In this document: positions 52,273-60,303 of the stretch, in pieces
Layout: each line of letters starts with the position of its first letter
Numbering within the stretch: the stretch's first letter is position 1
DNA from: Mesorhizobium sp. GbtcB19
Lineage (GTDB): Bacteria; Pseudomonadota; Alphaproteobacteria; Rhizobiales; Rhizobiaceae
Direction of reading: 5' to 3'
NCBI RefSeq assembly: GCF_019091085.1
Contig: NZ_JAGXJY010000017.1
Span: 1-64,000, forward strand
Length of the DNA: 64,000 bases
The notes under the pieces: model-generated
Databases searched by the model: none
What the model saw: the letters and a program-made list of their open reading frames with translations, nothing else
What the model was told of the DNA's origin: nothing
Made by a program: the position numbers and the translations under genes

Positions 52273-53025
52273 ATGGACCGCAATTTCGCGCGTGCGCTTT
52301 CGCTCGTCCTGAAATCCGAGGGTGGCTGGTCGGACAACCCTGCCGATCCGGGCGGCGCCACCATGAAAGGTGTTACGCTCGCCAATTTCCGCCGCTACGT
52401 CAAAGCCGACGCCAGCAAGGCTGATCTTCGCACCATCAGCGATGCGCAAGTCGCCACGGTTTACCGGCGTTTCTACTGGGATGCAGCGGCCGGCGCCGAA
52501 CTGCCCGACGGCGTCGACTATGCCGTCTTCGATTTCGCCGTGAACAGCGGGCCGGGTAGGGCGGCCAAGTATCTTCAGGCCGTCGTCGGCGTTGTCCAGG
52601 ACGGCCGCATCGGCCCGGCGACGCTTGCGGCGGCGAGGGCGAAACCCGCCGGCGCCGTCATCGACGCGCTCTGCGATGCGCGGCTCGCCTTCCTCCAAAG
52701 GCTACCGACCTGGCCGAGTTTCGGCCGGGGCTGGAGCGCGCGCGTCGCCGCGGTACGCAGGCAGGCGCTGCTGATCTCGGCCGCGCCGCCGGCGACGACG
52801 GCATCGGGGTCGCCGGTGCCTGCGTCCGCCGATGGCTTGGCGCCGGCCGAAACGCCGGCAGGCGCCGCACCGCCTGCCATCGCCCAGGCGCCCGCCGCGT
52901 CGCCCGCGTCCACATCGCCCGCCAGGGCAACCGGCATCCTCGCTCTGATCGCGCTGGTGCTCGGCTCGCTCGCCGCCTGGGCCACGCATCTTCCCTGCAA
53001 TCTCATCGGAGTGTTCTGCCAATGA
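52273..53025 (+). CDS. Membrane-tethered endolysin (GH108 N-acetylmuramidase)
   Basis: The 250-residue protein has a GH108 lysozyme domain with the catalytic Glu in SEGGWSDNPADPGGATMKGVT. A PG_binding_3 domain follows (VYRRFYWDAAAGAELPDGVD, FDFAVNSGPGRAAKYLQAVVG), then an Ala/Pro linker (about 175-225) and a C-terminal membrane helix. A C-terminal anchor on an endolysin is unusual. ATG 52273 has aaaggagcctcccc upstream. Its stop overlaps the next gene in ATGA. Confidence 0.87.
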   Translation: MDRNFARALSLVLKSEGGWSDNPADPGGATMKGVTLANFRRYVKADASKADLRTISDAQVATVYRRFYWDAAAGAELPDGVDYAVFDFAVNSGPGRAAKYLQAVVGVVQDGRIGPATLAAARAKPAGAVIDALCDARLAFLQRLPTWPSFGRGWSARVAAVRRQALLISAAPPATTASGSPVPASADGLAPAETPAGAAPPAIAQAPAASPASTSPARATGILALIALVLGSLAAWATHLPCNLIGVFCQ

Positions 53026-53225
53026 TTGCCGTCATCACCCGCATCGCCCTGCGCTATGGCGCCGGCGTGCTCGTCGCCCGTGGCCTTCTGGGCGCTGACG
53101 ACGCCTCGGCGTTCTCCGCCGATCCCGATATCCAGATGGCGCTGGAGACCGGCCTCGGTCTCGCCATCGCCACCGCGACAGAGTGGTGGCACGTGCTCGC
53201 GCGCCGGTTCGGCTGGGAGCATTGA
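53022..53225 (+). CDS. Pam3-gp28-like putative holin
   Basis: The 67-residue protein has one weak hydrophobic segment (TRIALRYGAGVLVARGLLGA) and a second (TGLGLAIATATEWWHVLA), as in the Pam3-gp28 holin group common in rhizobial prophages. ATGA overlap with the endolysin. It would permeabilise the inner membrane. Confidence 0.72.
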   Translation: MIAVITRIALRYGAGVLVARGLLGADDASAFSADPDIQMALETGLGLAIATATEWWHVLARRFGWEH

Positions 53226-53226
53226 C

Positions 53227-53337
53227 ATGGAAAATCTCAAATCTGTCCTCACCCAGCTTTTCGAGCAGACCAGGCCGTATCTGATCGTCGGCGGATTGTG
53301 TCTCGTCCTCGGCCTTGTCGTCGGGGCGCTGCTATGA
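53227..53337 (+). CDS. 36-residue single-span phage membrane peptide
   Basis: It begins MENLKSVLTQLFEQTRPYLI and ends with a hydrophobic helix (VGGLCLVLGLVVGALL). The start is one base after the previous stop; the stop overlaps the next start (ATGA). The tight packing argues that it is translated. It may be a holin-modulating peptide. Confidence 0.65.
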   Translation: MENLKSVLTQLFEQTRPYLIVGGLCLVLGLVVGALL

Positions 53338-53573
53338 GCGCCATTCTCACGTGGCTTCTCACCAACCCGACCGTGCTGGCGATCGGCGCCGGCCTCGTCG
53401 GCGCGCTCGGCTGGGACTTTCACCAGCGCCTCGCCGGCGCACGGGCAGAGCGGAACAAGCAGGCCGAGGCAGAAGCCGCCGCCCGCGATGTCGCCGACCA
53501 GGTCGATAACGACATCGGCGCATTGCCGGCGCAAGCGGTCAGGAAGGAGCTGAAATCATGGGCAAGGGATTGA
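53334..53573 (+). CDS. Putative i-spanin (Rz-like) membrane protein
   Basis: The 79-residue product has an N-terminal membrane helix (MSAILTWLLTNPTVLAIGAGL) and an Ala/Glu-rich coiled-coil (RAERNKQAEAEAAARDVADQVD). Short but in the right place, just before an o-spanin-like lipoprotein gene that overlaps it by 16 bases. Family assignment rests mainly on layout. Confidence 0.6.
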   Translation: MSAILTWLLTNPTVLAIGAGLVGALGWDFHQRLAGARAERNKQAEAEAAARDVADQVDNDIGALPAQAVRKELKSWARD

Positions 53574-53752
53574 TCGTCGCGGTGGTCGTCGCCGCGCTTT
53601 CCGGCTGCACGACGGCCAAGGGCGGCTTTTGCGCGGTTGCCTCTCCCATGCGCCTTTCCGCCAAGGCCGTCGAGACGCTGTCCGACCGCGAGGCGAGGGC
53701 GCTGCTCGCGCACAACCGCAAGGGCGAAAAACTCTGCGGCTGGAGGGCGTGA
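53558..53752 (+). CDS. Putative o-spanin (Rz1-like) lipoprotein
   Basis: The 64-residue protein has a signal peptide with lipobox (LSGC, Cys17). A short mature part with Cys25 and Cys60 follows. It overlaps the i-spanin-like gene by 16 bases, the usual Rz/Rz1 arrangement. It would be anchored in the outer membrane and link the two membranes during lysis. Confidence 0.65.
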   Translation: MGKGLIVAVVVAALSGCTTAKGGFCAVASPMRLSAKAVETLSDREARALLAHNRKGEKLCGWRA

Positions 53753-54075
53753 TGCACGACATCTTCGATCTTCTGGGCGTCAAGGGCCAGGTCGTGGCGG
53801 CCGGGCTCGCCGGCGGCGTGCTGAGGGCGCTGTCGCGTCATCGCTACAAGCTGCGCGAGATGGTTGCCTCGCCCATCTGCGGCGCCTTGGCCGCCGCCTA
53901 TCTGACATTGCCTGTCGTCGCCTGGGTTCAGGCAAGCGGCCTGCCGATGCCGGATGCCGCCGACGACACCACCACGCTTGCCGCCGCCTTTCTCATCGGT
54001 GTCTCGGCGATGTGGATTTCGGACATCGTCTTCGAGCTGGTGATCCGAAGATTCAAATCGACTTCGGGAGAATGA
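53752..54075 (+). CDS. Phage-associated membrane protein
   Basis: The 107-residue protein has two or three hydrophobic segments (VVAAGLAGGVLRAL, GALAAAYLTLPVVAWV, AAFLIGVSAMWISDIVFELV). Its start overlaps the o-spanin-like stop (TGATG). It could be a second holin or antiholin. It is the last gene of the remnant. Confidence 0.65.
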   Translation: MHDIFDLLGVKGQVVAAGLAGGVLRALSRHRYKLREMVASPICGALAAAYLTLPVVAWVQASGLPMPDAADDTTTLAAAFLIGVSAMWISDIVFELVIRRFKSTSGE

Positions 54076-54207
54076 TCGCGGCGAGGGCCGAAGTCGGTCC
54101 TCGAAGCATTGATTCATCGCGACGTTTTTTGAAACTCCCGTGAACCATTTCATGTTCTCCAGCGACATATCGCTGCAAATGGACATTCATTACACGGAGG
54201 AATCCAG

Positions 54208-54417
54208 ATGACAAAAGTGCTTCGCAATACTCTTCTTGGCTTTGTTGTCGCCGCTGCATTCGCCGGCTCGGCACTGGCCGACCAGCAGAGTGTCAAGGAA
54301 GGATGCGGCAACACGTCGACGAACAAGCTTTGGAGCGGTCGCTGCTGCGGCCTTGGCGACGGCTCTTGCCTGGGCGGCGAAAGCCATGGCCACGACCGGG
54401 GTGGTCGGCAGCGCTGA
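54208..54417 (+). CDS. Small secreted cysteine-rich protein
   Basis: The 69-residue protein has a signal peptide (MTKVLRNTLLGFVVAAAFAG, cut near Ala-Leu-Ala). The short mature chain contains four Cys in CGNTSTNKLWSGRCCGLGDG followed by SCLGG. The tail is His/Arg-rich. Site ggaggaatccag supports ATG 54208. Possibly an exported peptide held by disulfides; unknown function. An inverted repeat follows. Confidence 0.65.
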   Translation: MTKVLRNTLLGFVVAAAFAGSALADQQSVKEGCGNTSTNKLWSGRCCGLGDGSCLGGESHGHDRGGRQR

Positions 54418-54431
54418 TCACCGCACGTCTC

Positions 54432-54464
54432 GAACACCCGCCGCTTTCTTGCCGGCGGGTGTTC
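54432..54464. terminator. Hairpin between Cys-rich gene and MsrA
   Basis: A 12-base perfect stem GAACACCCGCCG / CGGCGGGTGTTC. No T run follows, so termination is not certain. Confidence 0.5.
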
Positions 54465-54579
54465 GGTGAGCCGCTATTTTTGCAGCCTGATCTGCGGAAC
54501 CCAGGCAGCCGGCTACCTGGGCCGCTGGAAGAAGCCTGTCGCAACGCCTATCTATGGAGCAATCCAAAGGAGGTGTGAC

Positions 54580-55101
54580 ATGGCTTTATCCACCGAACGC
54601 GCAGTCCTTGCCGGCGGCTGCTTCTGGGGCATGCAGGATCTGATCCGACGCTTGCCCGGCGTGGTGTCAACGCGAGTCGGCTACAGCGGCGGCGATGTCG
54701 CCAACGCAACCTACCGCAACCACGGCACCCACGCCGAGACGATCGAGATCATCTTCGACCCGGCCAGGACCAATTTCCGCACGCTGCTCGAATTCTTCTT
54801 CCAGATACACGATCCGACGACGAGGAATCGCCAGGGCAACGATATCGGCATGAGCTACCGCTCGGCGATCTACTACACCAGCGATGAGCAGAAACGGATC
54901 GCCGAGGATACGATCGCCGACGTCGACGCGTCTGGCCTGTGGCCCGGCAAGGTCGTCACCGAACTCGCCCCGGTCGGCCCGTTCTGGGAGGCGGAACCCG
55001 AGCACCAGGATTATCTCGAGCGCTACCCCAACGGCTATACCTGCCATTTCGCGCGGCCGGGTTGGAAGCTTCCGGTTCGCCAGAAGGCCGCCGCATCATA
55101 G
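54580..55101 (+). CDS. msrA: Peptide methionine (S)-S-oxide reductase
   Basis: The 173-residue enzyme has the MsrA catalytic motif GGCFWGMQDLIRRLPGV (resolving peptide methionine sulfoxide). RVGYSGG, YRNHGTHAETIEI and the late HQDYLERYPNGYTCHF follow. It repairs oxidised methionine in the cytosol using thioredoxin. ATG 54580 has aaaggaggtgtgac upstream. A strong terminator follows at 55146. Confidence 0.93.
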   Translation: MALSTERAVLAGGCFWGMQDLIRRLPGVVSTRVGYSGGDVANATYRNHGTHAETIEIIFDPARTNFRTLLEFFFQIHDPTTRNRQGNDIGMSYRSAIYYTSDEQKRIAEDTIADVDASGLWPGKVVTELAPVGPFWEAEPEHQDYLERYPNGYTCHFARPGWKLPVRQKAAAS

Positions 55102-55145
55102 ACCTGCGGCGGGGCTATCGGATAGCTCCCTCACTTGAGAATCCA

Positions 55146-55179
55146 GCCCGCCATGCCGGACGGCATGGCGGGCTTTTTT
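55146..55179 (+). terminator. Rho-independent terminator after msrA
   Basis: A 13-base perfect stem GCCCGCCATGCCG / CGGCATGGCGGGC with a GA loop is followed by six Ts. Confidence 0.9.
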
Positions 55180-55256
55180 GTGTTCCTGGGATATTTCCGC
55201 GGCCAAAGCGGCATCGTTTCACGGAAACAAGGAACCCGCTCCATCTATCTGTTTCA

Positions 55257-55300
55257 GCGCGAATTCCGGGAAAGCCGCACCGCGCTTTTCCCGGAATTGT
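55257..55300. repeat. Palindromic repeat related to family Y
   Basis: The arms AATTCCGGGAAA and TTTCCCGGAATT flank GCCGCACCGCGC. It has the same AATTCC/GGAATT outer arms as family Y but a different core. Confidence 0.55.
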
Positions 55301-55312
55301 CCTGGGCGTATC

Positions 55313-55507
55313 TCAGCCCTTGGCGCGGCGGCCTTCGTGCTCGTGGCTGCCGATCCAGTGCGCGCGGATGCGGTCGCTGGCTTCGAGATACGCCATGTCG
55401 ATAAGATAAGTCAGGAGCTTCTCGCCATCGGCTTCCGCCTTCTGGCGAAGCTCCCGCAAGATCCCCTGCGCAAACTGCAGGTTTTCCATTTTGCTAGGCT
55501 GGTCCAT
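55313..55507 (-). CDS. Small helical hypothetical protein
   Basis: The 64-residue product (MENLQFAQGILRELRQKAEA, then LTYLIDMAYLEASDRI) looks like a helical bundle protein. ATG 55507 has a G-rich site upstream. Unrecognised. Confidence 0.6.
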   Translation of the reverse strand: MDQPSKMENLQFAQGILRELRQKAEADGEKLLTYLIDMAYLEASDRIRAHWIGSHEHEGRRAKG

Positions 55508-55640
55508 GGGTGCCCCCCAAATGTCTGCGCGGTAAGTTTGGCTCACTATGCTTGTATGAAGATTGTAGTCCCGCTCGCGGTGAAGCTGTACTCGGTTGCA
55601 CCGCCGCCCGATCAACGAACCTGTTGGACATTGCGCTGAA

Positions 55641-55946
55641 ATGTCGATATTTTACGCGCCCAATCGGACAGCGACCATGCACGAAGATGAGGGCAGCACT
55701 CCTGACAAGTTTCAAGCCATGCTTGACGTGATTGCCAGGAGCGAGCCCTCGAGCGTGAGTGGGCAGGCCGATTTCGGCCGATTGAGAGCCGATGCCGCCA
55801 AAGCCGCCGGCGTGTTGATCGAATTTTATGGCGATGCGGCCCTGGAGCGGGCCAAGCTTATCGAGCGCCGATCGCCCCAGTCGCATTTCGCGCGCATGGT
55901 CACGGCTGAAGTCGGCAGGCGCGGCAAGCTGCAGCCTGGAAGCTAA
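55641..55946 (+). CDS. Hypothetical protein
   Basis: The 101-residue product (start ATG 55641 or ATG 55677) is helical: DKFQAMLDVIARSEPSSV, then AAKAAGVLIEFYGDAALERAKLIERR. No domain identified. It converges on the PAS protein gene. Confidence 0.55.
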   Translation: MSIFYAPNRTATMHEDEGSTPDKFQAMLDVIARSEPSSVSGQADFGRLRADAAKAAGVLIEFYGDAALERAKLIERRSPQSHFARMVTAEVGRRGKLQPGS

Positions 55947-55963
55947 TCCGGAAACGATCGGCC

Positions 55964-56509
55964 TCAGGACGATCTTCGCCTCCTAAGTCTTCCGTCAAGC
56001 CGCTGCTCGACCTCTTCCTCGATATTGTCCAGAAGATAAGACAACATGTCGTGTCCAATCGATCGTGCGATGTCCTTGGCCTGTCCGACATGGTTGCGGA
56101 TCTCGCGCAGCGCCTGCTCCTCGCACGCGGCATCCTTCGTCAGATCCACGAACCAGCCCGGATAGAGCGATGCCTCGCCCACATCGTCGACGTAACATTG
56201 GCCGACCGCCAGGATCTTGCGCAGCCCCATCTTTTCCGAGCGGACCCTGTAGATCTCCCTGAAACCGGACCTGCGCTCTATCGCCTTGCGGATAGCCAAC
56301 CGAACCCTTGGGCGGTCGTCCCGGTCGATGCTTTGCATCCATCGTTCCAGCGACGCGCCATGCGAGAATTCGTCCAGCGTCAGGCCAAAATAATCTGAAA
56401 GATTGGCGTCGCCATAGACACGGTCACGCTTGATGTCCCAGGTCCAGAACCCGTCGATCGGTGGATACCGCATATGCATGTTTCGGCCGTGTTCAGGCGC
56501 CGACGTCAT
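55964..56509 (-). CDS. PAS-fold protein without an output domain
   Basis: The product (about 181 residues from ATG 56509; a TTG at 56533 is possible) contains a PAS-type domain. It has the FWTWDIKRDRVYGDANLSDYFGL opening and ends PGWFVDLTKDAA. A helical C-terminus follows (EEQALREIRNHVGQAKDIAR) with no kinase or GGDEF domain. It may act as a sensing partner to another protein. It follows a long AT-rich stretch that could hold its promoter. Confidence 0.75.
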   Translation of the reverse strand: MTSAPEHGRNMHMRYPPIDGFWTWDIKRDRVYGDANLSDYFGLTLDEFSHGASLERWMQSIDRDDRPRVRLAIRKAIERRSGFREIYRVRSEKMGLRKILAVGQCYVDDVGEASLYPGWFVDLTKDAACEEQALREIRNHVGQAKDIARSIGHDMLSYLLDNIEEEVEQRLDGRLRRRRSS

Positions 56510-57063
56510 GAAAACCGCCCCGTCCGGTTTCAAGATTCGGCAACACTATGTAGCAAAAATTGAAAGAAACAAAGGTGGCCTTTTGTACAAGGACTGAAGT
56601 CATAAGCCTTATTGGCTGAGGCAAAAATCGGCCGCCATATTTGATATAACCAGAAAGAAGACGATTAAAAAAATTTCTTGAGCCGAAAGAATTTTCACTT
56701 TGGCATTTGCAACTGCAGTTTGGTATTTCACGCGCTAAGTATGGATAGATACCCAAAAAAACAATCCCGGAAGTTGTATTAATAAAGAAATATGGTTGAA
56801 GAATTCTTATATTCGTAGCGCTGATTAAATTTTGCGCGTGCCGTGATCTGAAACCGTGCCGGTCCACGGCCCTTTGTTTTGCCGTGCCGGAAATGCTAGC
56901 CGCGACAGTTTGGCCGGCAAACCGACTGGCGGTTGAAAAACGCAAAACCCCAAGAAAAGTCCGGGCAGATCAAGGGTCAGCTCCCTATTTCCCGGTCGCG
57001 CCGTAAGGCTTCCTCCGACTGAAGGTCGCCGTCGTTCAGACTTAAGTCGGTCAGCCGCTCGAC
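56510..57063. other. AT-rich intergenic region
   Basis: Over 500 bases between two leftward genes contain no supported gene. Composition is clearly AT-richer than elsewhere (for example TATGTAGCAAAAATTGAAAG and ATAAAGAAATATGG). Such a pocket may be a transferred remnant or hold promoters and regulatory RNA. An open minus-strand frame across it has poor coding character. Confidence 0.5.
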
Positions 57064-57507
57064 CTAGGCGGACCTTTGCTGCGGCTCCCGGCTGATGTCA
57101 GCGCCGGCAGTCGAATCACCGACGATCCGATCGTGCTCAAACTGCTGTGCTTCGGGCAGTGCCTGCAACCAGGACTCGCGGCGTCCGGTCCAGAGCTCGT
57201 AGGTCGGCACCAGCCCTTCGGTTGGCGCGATGTCGAGGCTGCCGATCGTGACCTCTGCCTCATCCTCGCCGATGAACGGCACCCGGCTTCCGCAAGTGGG
57301 ACAAAAACTTCGAGTGCCATAGCTGCTGATGATGCCGGTGGTTTCAAAGGCGTTTAGCGGCCACACCGCATAGGCATGAAAGGCCGATCCGCTTGTCTTG
57401 CGGCAGTCCTTGCAATGGCAAAGGCCGACCCGCAAAGGTTCGCCGGCCGCCTGGAACCGTACGCCGCCGCACAGGCAACTGCCGCTGCGCGTGATTTCGT
57501 TGGACAT
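57064..57507 (-). CDS. GFA-family (CENP-V-like) zinc-binding protein
   Basis: The 147-residue protein has the three zinc-binding motifs of the GFA family: CLCGGVRF, CHCKDCRKTSGSAF and CPTCGSRVPF. Despite the name glutathione-dependent formaldehyde-activating, most members have no known reaction. The C-terminal region (YELWTGRRESWLQALP) is typical. Confidence 0.9.
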   Translation of the reverse strand: MSNEITRSGSCLCGGVRFQAAGEPLRVGLCHCKDCRKTSGSAFHAYAVWPLNAFETTGIISSYGTRSFCPTCGSRVPFIGEDEAEVTIGSLDIAPTEGLVPTYELWTGRRESWLQALPEAQQFEHDRIVGDSTAGADISREPQQRSA

Positions 57508-57590
57508 GGCCTTCCTCCTGGAGCCTGACCCGGCACGGCACGCCGTCCGTTACAATTCGCCTGGGGTCGGAACGGTTCCGCGCCCCGGCA

Positions 57591-57689
57591 CATGTCGTCC
57601 AAAAGTGCCTGCGTTTTTAGGAGTACGACATGCATAAAGATCCAGCTGTATGTCGCCCAAAATGCCTCGCGTTTTGGGAAGACGACATA
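57591..57689. repeat. Two palindromic repeats (family X)
   Basis: 57591-57632 has arms CATGTCG and CGACATG; 57649-57689 has arms TATGTCG and CGACATA. Both have CCAAAA and GTTTT(T/G)GG-type cores. They match the element at 27434-27480. Confidence 0.75.
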
Positions 57690-57745
57690 GAAATAGAGAC
57701 CCAAAACACATCGGCACAAGCGTTTTTGGGCATGCGTGGTGGCGT

Positions 57746-58036
57746 TCAGTCAGGAAAATCGAGGACCGGCTCCTGGCATCGATAGAGGCGGCATTCGCCC
57801 TCGCGTGTGGGTACCGGAATCGACACCGGCACCTCGGGCCAGTCGCATTCGTTGCCGAACTGGCGCACGAAGCGGTCATAGGTGTTGGGTCCGGTGGTCA
57901 GTACCGCGGCGTGCCGGCTTCGAATGAGCGCCTGCACCTGCGCGCAACTCATGGCGCGCGTGTCAGGTCGGGCGGCGTGGGCACTGCTCGCCGCACACGC
58001 AACACCGGCAATAAGTGCGATCGACAGGCTTCTCAT
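57746..58036 (-). CDS. Small secreted protein, unknown
   Basis: The 96-residue product has a signal peptide (MRSLSIALIAGVACAASSAHA). The mature chain carries MSCAQVQALIRSRHAAVLTTGPNTYDRF and the later Cys in NECDWP, ECRLYRC. It matches a recurring rhizobial hypothetical protein with two disulfides. Confidence 0.72.
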   Translation of the reverse strand: MRSLSIALIAGVACAASSAHAARPDTRAMSCAQVQALIRSRHAAVLTTGPNTYDRFVRQFGNECDWPEVPVSIPVPTREGECRLYRCQEPVLDFPD

Positions 58037-58078
58037 AAGACACCAGGCTTTGGAGTTTCCGTCGAATATGGATCGCGG

Positions 58079-58246
58079 CTAGAACACCGCAAGATATTTC
58101 AGCAACGAGATGATCCCGACGATGATGACGATGATCTGCGCGATCTGCCGCGCGCGGGCATCGAGCGGCAGGCGCTGCACGAGATAGAGCACCAGGATCA
58201 CCACCAGGAACGTGATCAGGATACCGATAAGTGCGCCCATCTGCAT
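58079..58246 (-). CDS. Small Thivi_2564-type membrane protein
   Basis: Reading the minus strand gives a 55-residue protein. It starts MQMGALIGILITFLVVILVL, then has a short loop QRLPLDARARQI and a second hydrophobic helix (IAQIIVIIVGIISLLKYLAVF). Two transmembrane segments with a DAR loop match the Thivi_2564 family. ATG 58246 has ggagac upstream. Role unknown. Confidence 0.72.
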   Translation of the reverse strand: MQMGALIGILITFLVVILVLYLVQRLPLDARARQIAQIIVIIVGIISLLKYLAVF

Positions 58247-58547
58247 GTCTCCGTTTGTCCCCGGGATCGCCCTCAGCGGGCTGCCTCAAACGTCGCGGGC
58301 ATGAAAATGGTTCCACGGCGACGAAGCGGAACACGAGGCAAGGCCGATCGTTGTTCAGCATCTTCGAATATTGAGGTAGAACGTGAAGGGGATATTCAGT
58401 ACCGATCATCGTGGCCCACAAGGCAATGACTGCAGCATGCTGGGCCGATTTGGCTACGTCAAACTCTAATGACGGCAGCCTTAGCCAATGCCAGAATATT
58501 GCGCTCCGGTGGCGTTTGCGGCCGACCGGCGCGGCTCAGGAAAATCG

Positions 58548-58709
58548 CTAGCTGCCGCGCCCGCCGCAGTCGAGACAGGCGATGCTGTGTCCCGGGCAGT
58601 TAAGCCGGTGCGTGCCGCCGGGGCAGCAATGGCCGTTCGAGCTCAGCCAGCGCGCGCAAACGAAAACCTTCTTGGCCCCGTGACAGCGAGGGCATTCCTG
58701 CGGACGCAT
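58548..58709 (-). CDS. Small DnaJ-type zinc-ribbon protein
   Basis: The 53-residue protein holds two CxxCxG-like repeats, CPRCHGAKKVFVC and CLDCGGRG, of the DnaJ cysteine-rich zinc-finger kind. ATG 58709 is strongly supported by gggaggaattg; a longer version from 58760 is less likely. It may bind unfolded peptides or RNA. Confidence 0.65.
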   Translation of the reverse strand: MRPQECPRCHGAKKVFVCARWLSSNGHCCPGGTHRLNCPGHSIACLDCGGRGS

Positions 58710-58909
58710 CAATTCCTCCCGTGACGGGACGCAATGTTCCGCTTCAACGACCGTGTTCATCCGTTTAGTCCCCAACCCCTGGATTATCGGTCACATATGT
58801 TAATTCACTATTCTTTACATTAGGGTTTATGAATGTGAAAGCCACGAAAGCGTCATAACGCTTTCAGGCGCTTGCGCGCTTCCCCTTTGCGCTGCCCTTG
58901 CTAAATGTG

Positions 58910-60190
58910 ATGCCGTCCGATGCGCAGATTCCGCCGGGCAGGGCAGGCAACGGGAAGCTTCTTGCAATGACATGGACCGGCGCGGGCGCGCTTTTCATCC
59001 TGGTGCTCACTTACGCCGGCGTCGCCGTCGGCCGTATTCCTGGCCTGCGCCTCGACCGTGCCGGCATCGCGCTTCTGGGCGGCGCCGCCATGATCGCCAT
59101 AGGCGCGATCAGCATCGAGGATGCCTACAAAGCCATCAATTTTGACACCATCACGCTGCTGCTCGGCATGATGATCGTGGTCGCGCACCTGAAGGTTTCC
59201 GGCGCGTTTCGGGCGCTCGGCGGCTTCGCCATCGAGCATGCCCATGCGCCCTTCATGCTTCTGGTCATGGTGACGCTGTTGACCGGCGTGCTCTCGGCTT
59301 TCCTGGTCAACGACGCGATCTGCCTGGTGATGGCGCCGATCGTCGTCCATGTCACCCGCGTCATCAACCGCAACCCGGTGCCTTACCTCATCGCCACCTG
59401 CACGGCCTCGAACTGCGGCAGCGTCGCCACCATTACCGGCAACCCGCAGAACATGGTGATCGGCGCGCTGTCAGGCATTTCCTATCCGGCCTTCACGCTG
59501 GCACTGGCGCCTGTCGCGCTGTTCGGCCTGCTCTGCGTCATCGTCATCGTGCGCGTCGTCTACCGCGCCGAATTCTCCCGGCCCGCCGAGCTCAGCCCTG
59601 AGGTCTATCGCGGTCGCATGCTGCCCGGCCAGGTGCTGAAGGCGACCGTCGTTTGCGTGCTTTTAGCGCTCGCCTTCTTCGCCGGCGTTCCCGTTGCCAA
59701 GGCGGCGCTGATTGCCGGCGCCTTCCTGCTGGTCACCCGGGCAATCAAGCCGCGGCGCATCTACCGCGAGATAGACGGGCCGCTGCTCTTCATGTTCGCC
59801 GGCCTGTTCGTGGTGGTGGCGGGCGCCGAGCGCACGCTGCTTACGCCCGACATGATCGCCTGGGCGAAGAACATCGGCCTCGACGATGTCTGGCGGCTCT
59901 CCGGCTTCACCGCGGTGCTTTCCAACGTCATGAGCAATGTGCCAGCGGTGCTGGCGCTCAGGCCCTTCATTCCCGGCTTGGAGAACCCGGAGCGCGCCTG
60001 GCTGGTCGTGGCGATGTCCTCGACGCTTGCCGGCAATTTCACGCTGCTCGGCTCGGTCGCCAACCTGATCGTCGCCGAGCAGGCAAAGGCGGCCGGCAAG
60101 GAGCTTTCCTTCTCCGCCTTCTTCAGAGTCGGGCTGCCGTTGACGCTGGTGACGCTTCTCGCCGGCACCGCATGGCTGGCCTTGTCCTGA
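58910..60190 (+). CDS. ArsB/NhaD-family anion transporter
   Basis: The 426-residue protein has about 10-12 membrane segments. The repeated substrate-site motifs of the CitMHS/ArsB/SLC13 group are seen: ASNCGSVATITGNPQNMVIG in the middle, and near the C-terminus LSNVMSNVPAVLAL with TLAGNFTLLGSVANLIVAE. These are sodium- or proton-coupled carriers of oxyanions or dicarboxylates, so the exact substrate is open. The start is ATG 58910 (or 58967). Confidence 0.87.
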   Translation: MPSDAQIPPGRAGNGKLLAMTWTGAGALFILVLTYAGVAVGRIPGLRLDRAGIALLGGAAMIAIGAISIEDAYKAINFDTITLLLGMMIVVAHLKVSGAFRALGGFAIEHAHAPFMLLVMVTLLTGVLSAFLVNDAICLVMAPIVVHVTRVINRNPVPYLIATCTASNCGSVATITGNPQNMVIGALSGISYPAFTLALAPVALFGLLCVIVIVRVVYRAEFSRPAELSPEVYRGRMLPGQVLKATVVCVLLALAFFAGVPVAKAALIAGAFLLVTRAIKPRRIYREIDGPLLFMFAGLFVVVAGAERTLLTPDMIAWAKNIGLDDVWRLSGFTAVLSNVMSNVPAVLALRPFIPGLENPERAWLVVAMSSTLAGNFTLLGSVANLIVAEQAKAAGKELSFSAFFRVGLPLTLVTLLAGTAWLALS

Positions 60191-60244
60191 CGATGCTGCC
60201 CCCGGACCGCCTCGATCGACGCGCCGGAAGCGTCACGATCCAGA

Positions 60245-60288
60245 GCAATTCCAGGAAAAGTGCGTAGCGGTTTTCCGTCCGGAATTGC
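60245..60288. repeat. Palindromic repeat (family Y)
   Basis: GCAATTCCAGGAAAAGTGCG, then TAGCGGTTTTCCGTCC and GGAATTGC. A complete copy between the converging transporter and TetR genes. Confidence 0.8.
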
Positions 60289-60303
60289 GCAAGAACAGAG
60301 GCT

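Noticed and set aside
46902..54075. Functional prophage or gene transfer agent
   Set aside because: Portal, capsid and tail genes are absent and the terminase is broken; no integrase or att pair was found at the ends.
56493..56945. Minus-strand 150-residue frame in the AT-rich gap
   Set aside because: No recognisable domain or ribosome binding site, and it overlaps the start of the PAS protein gene.
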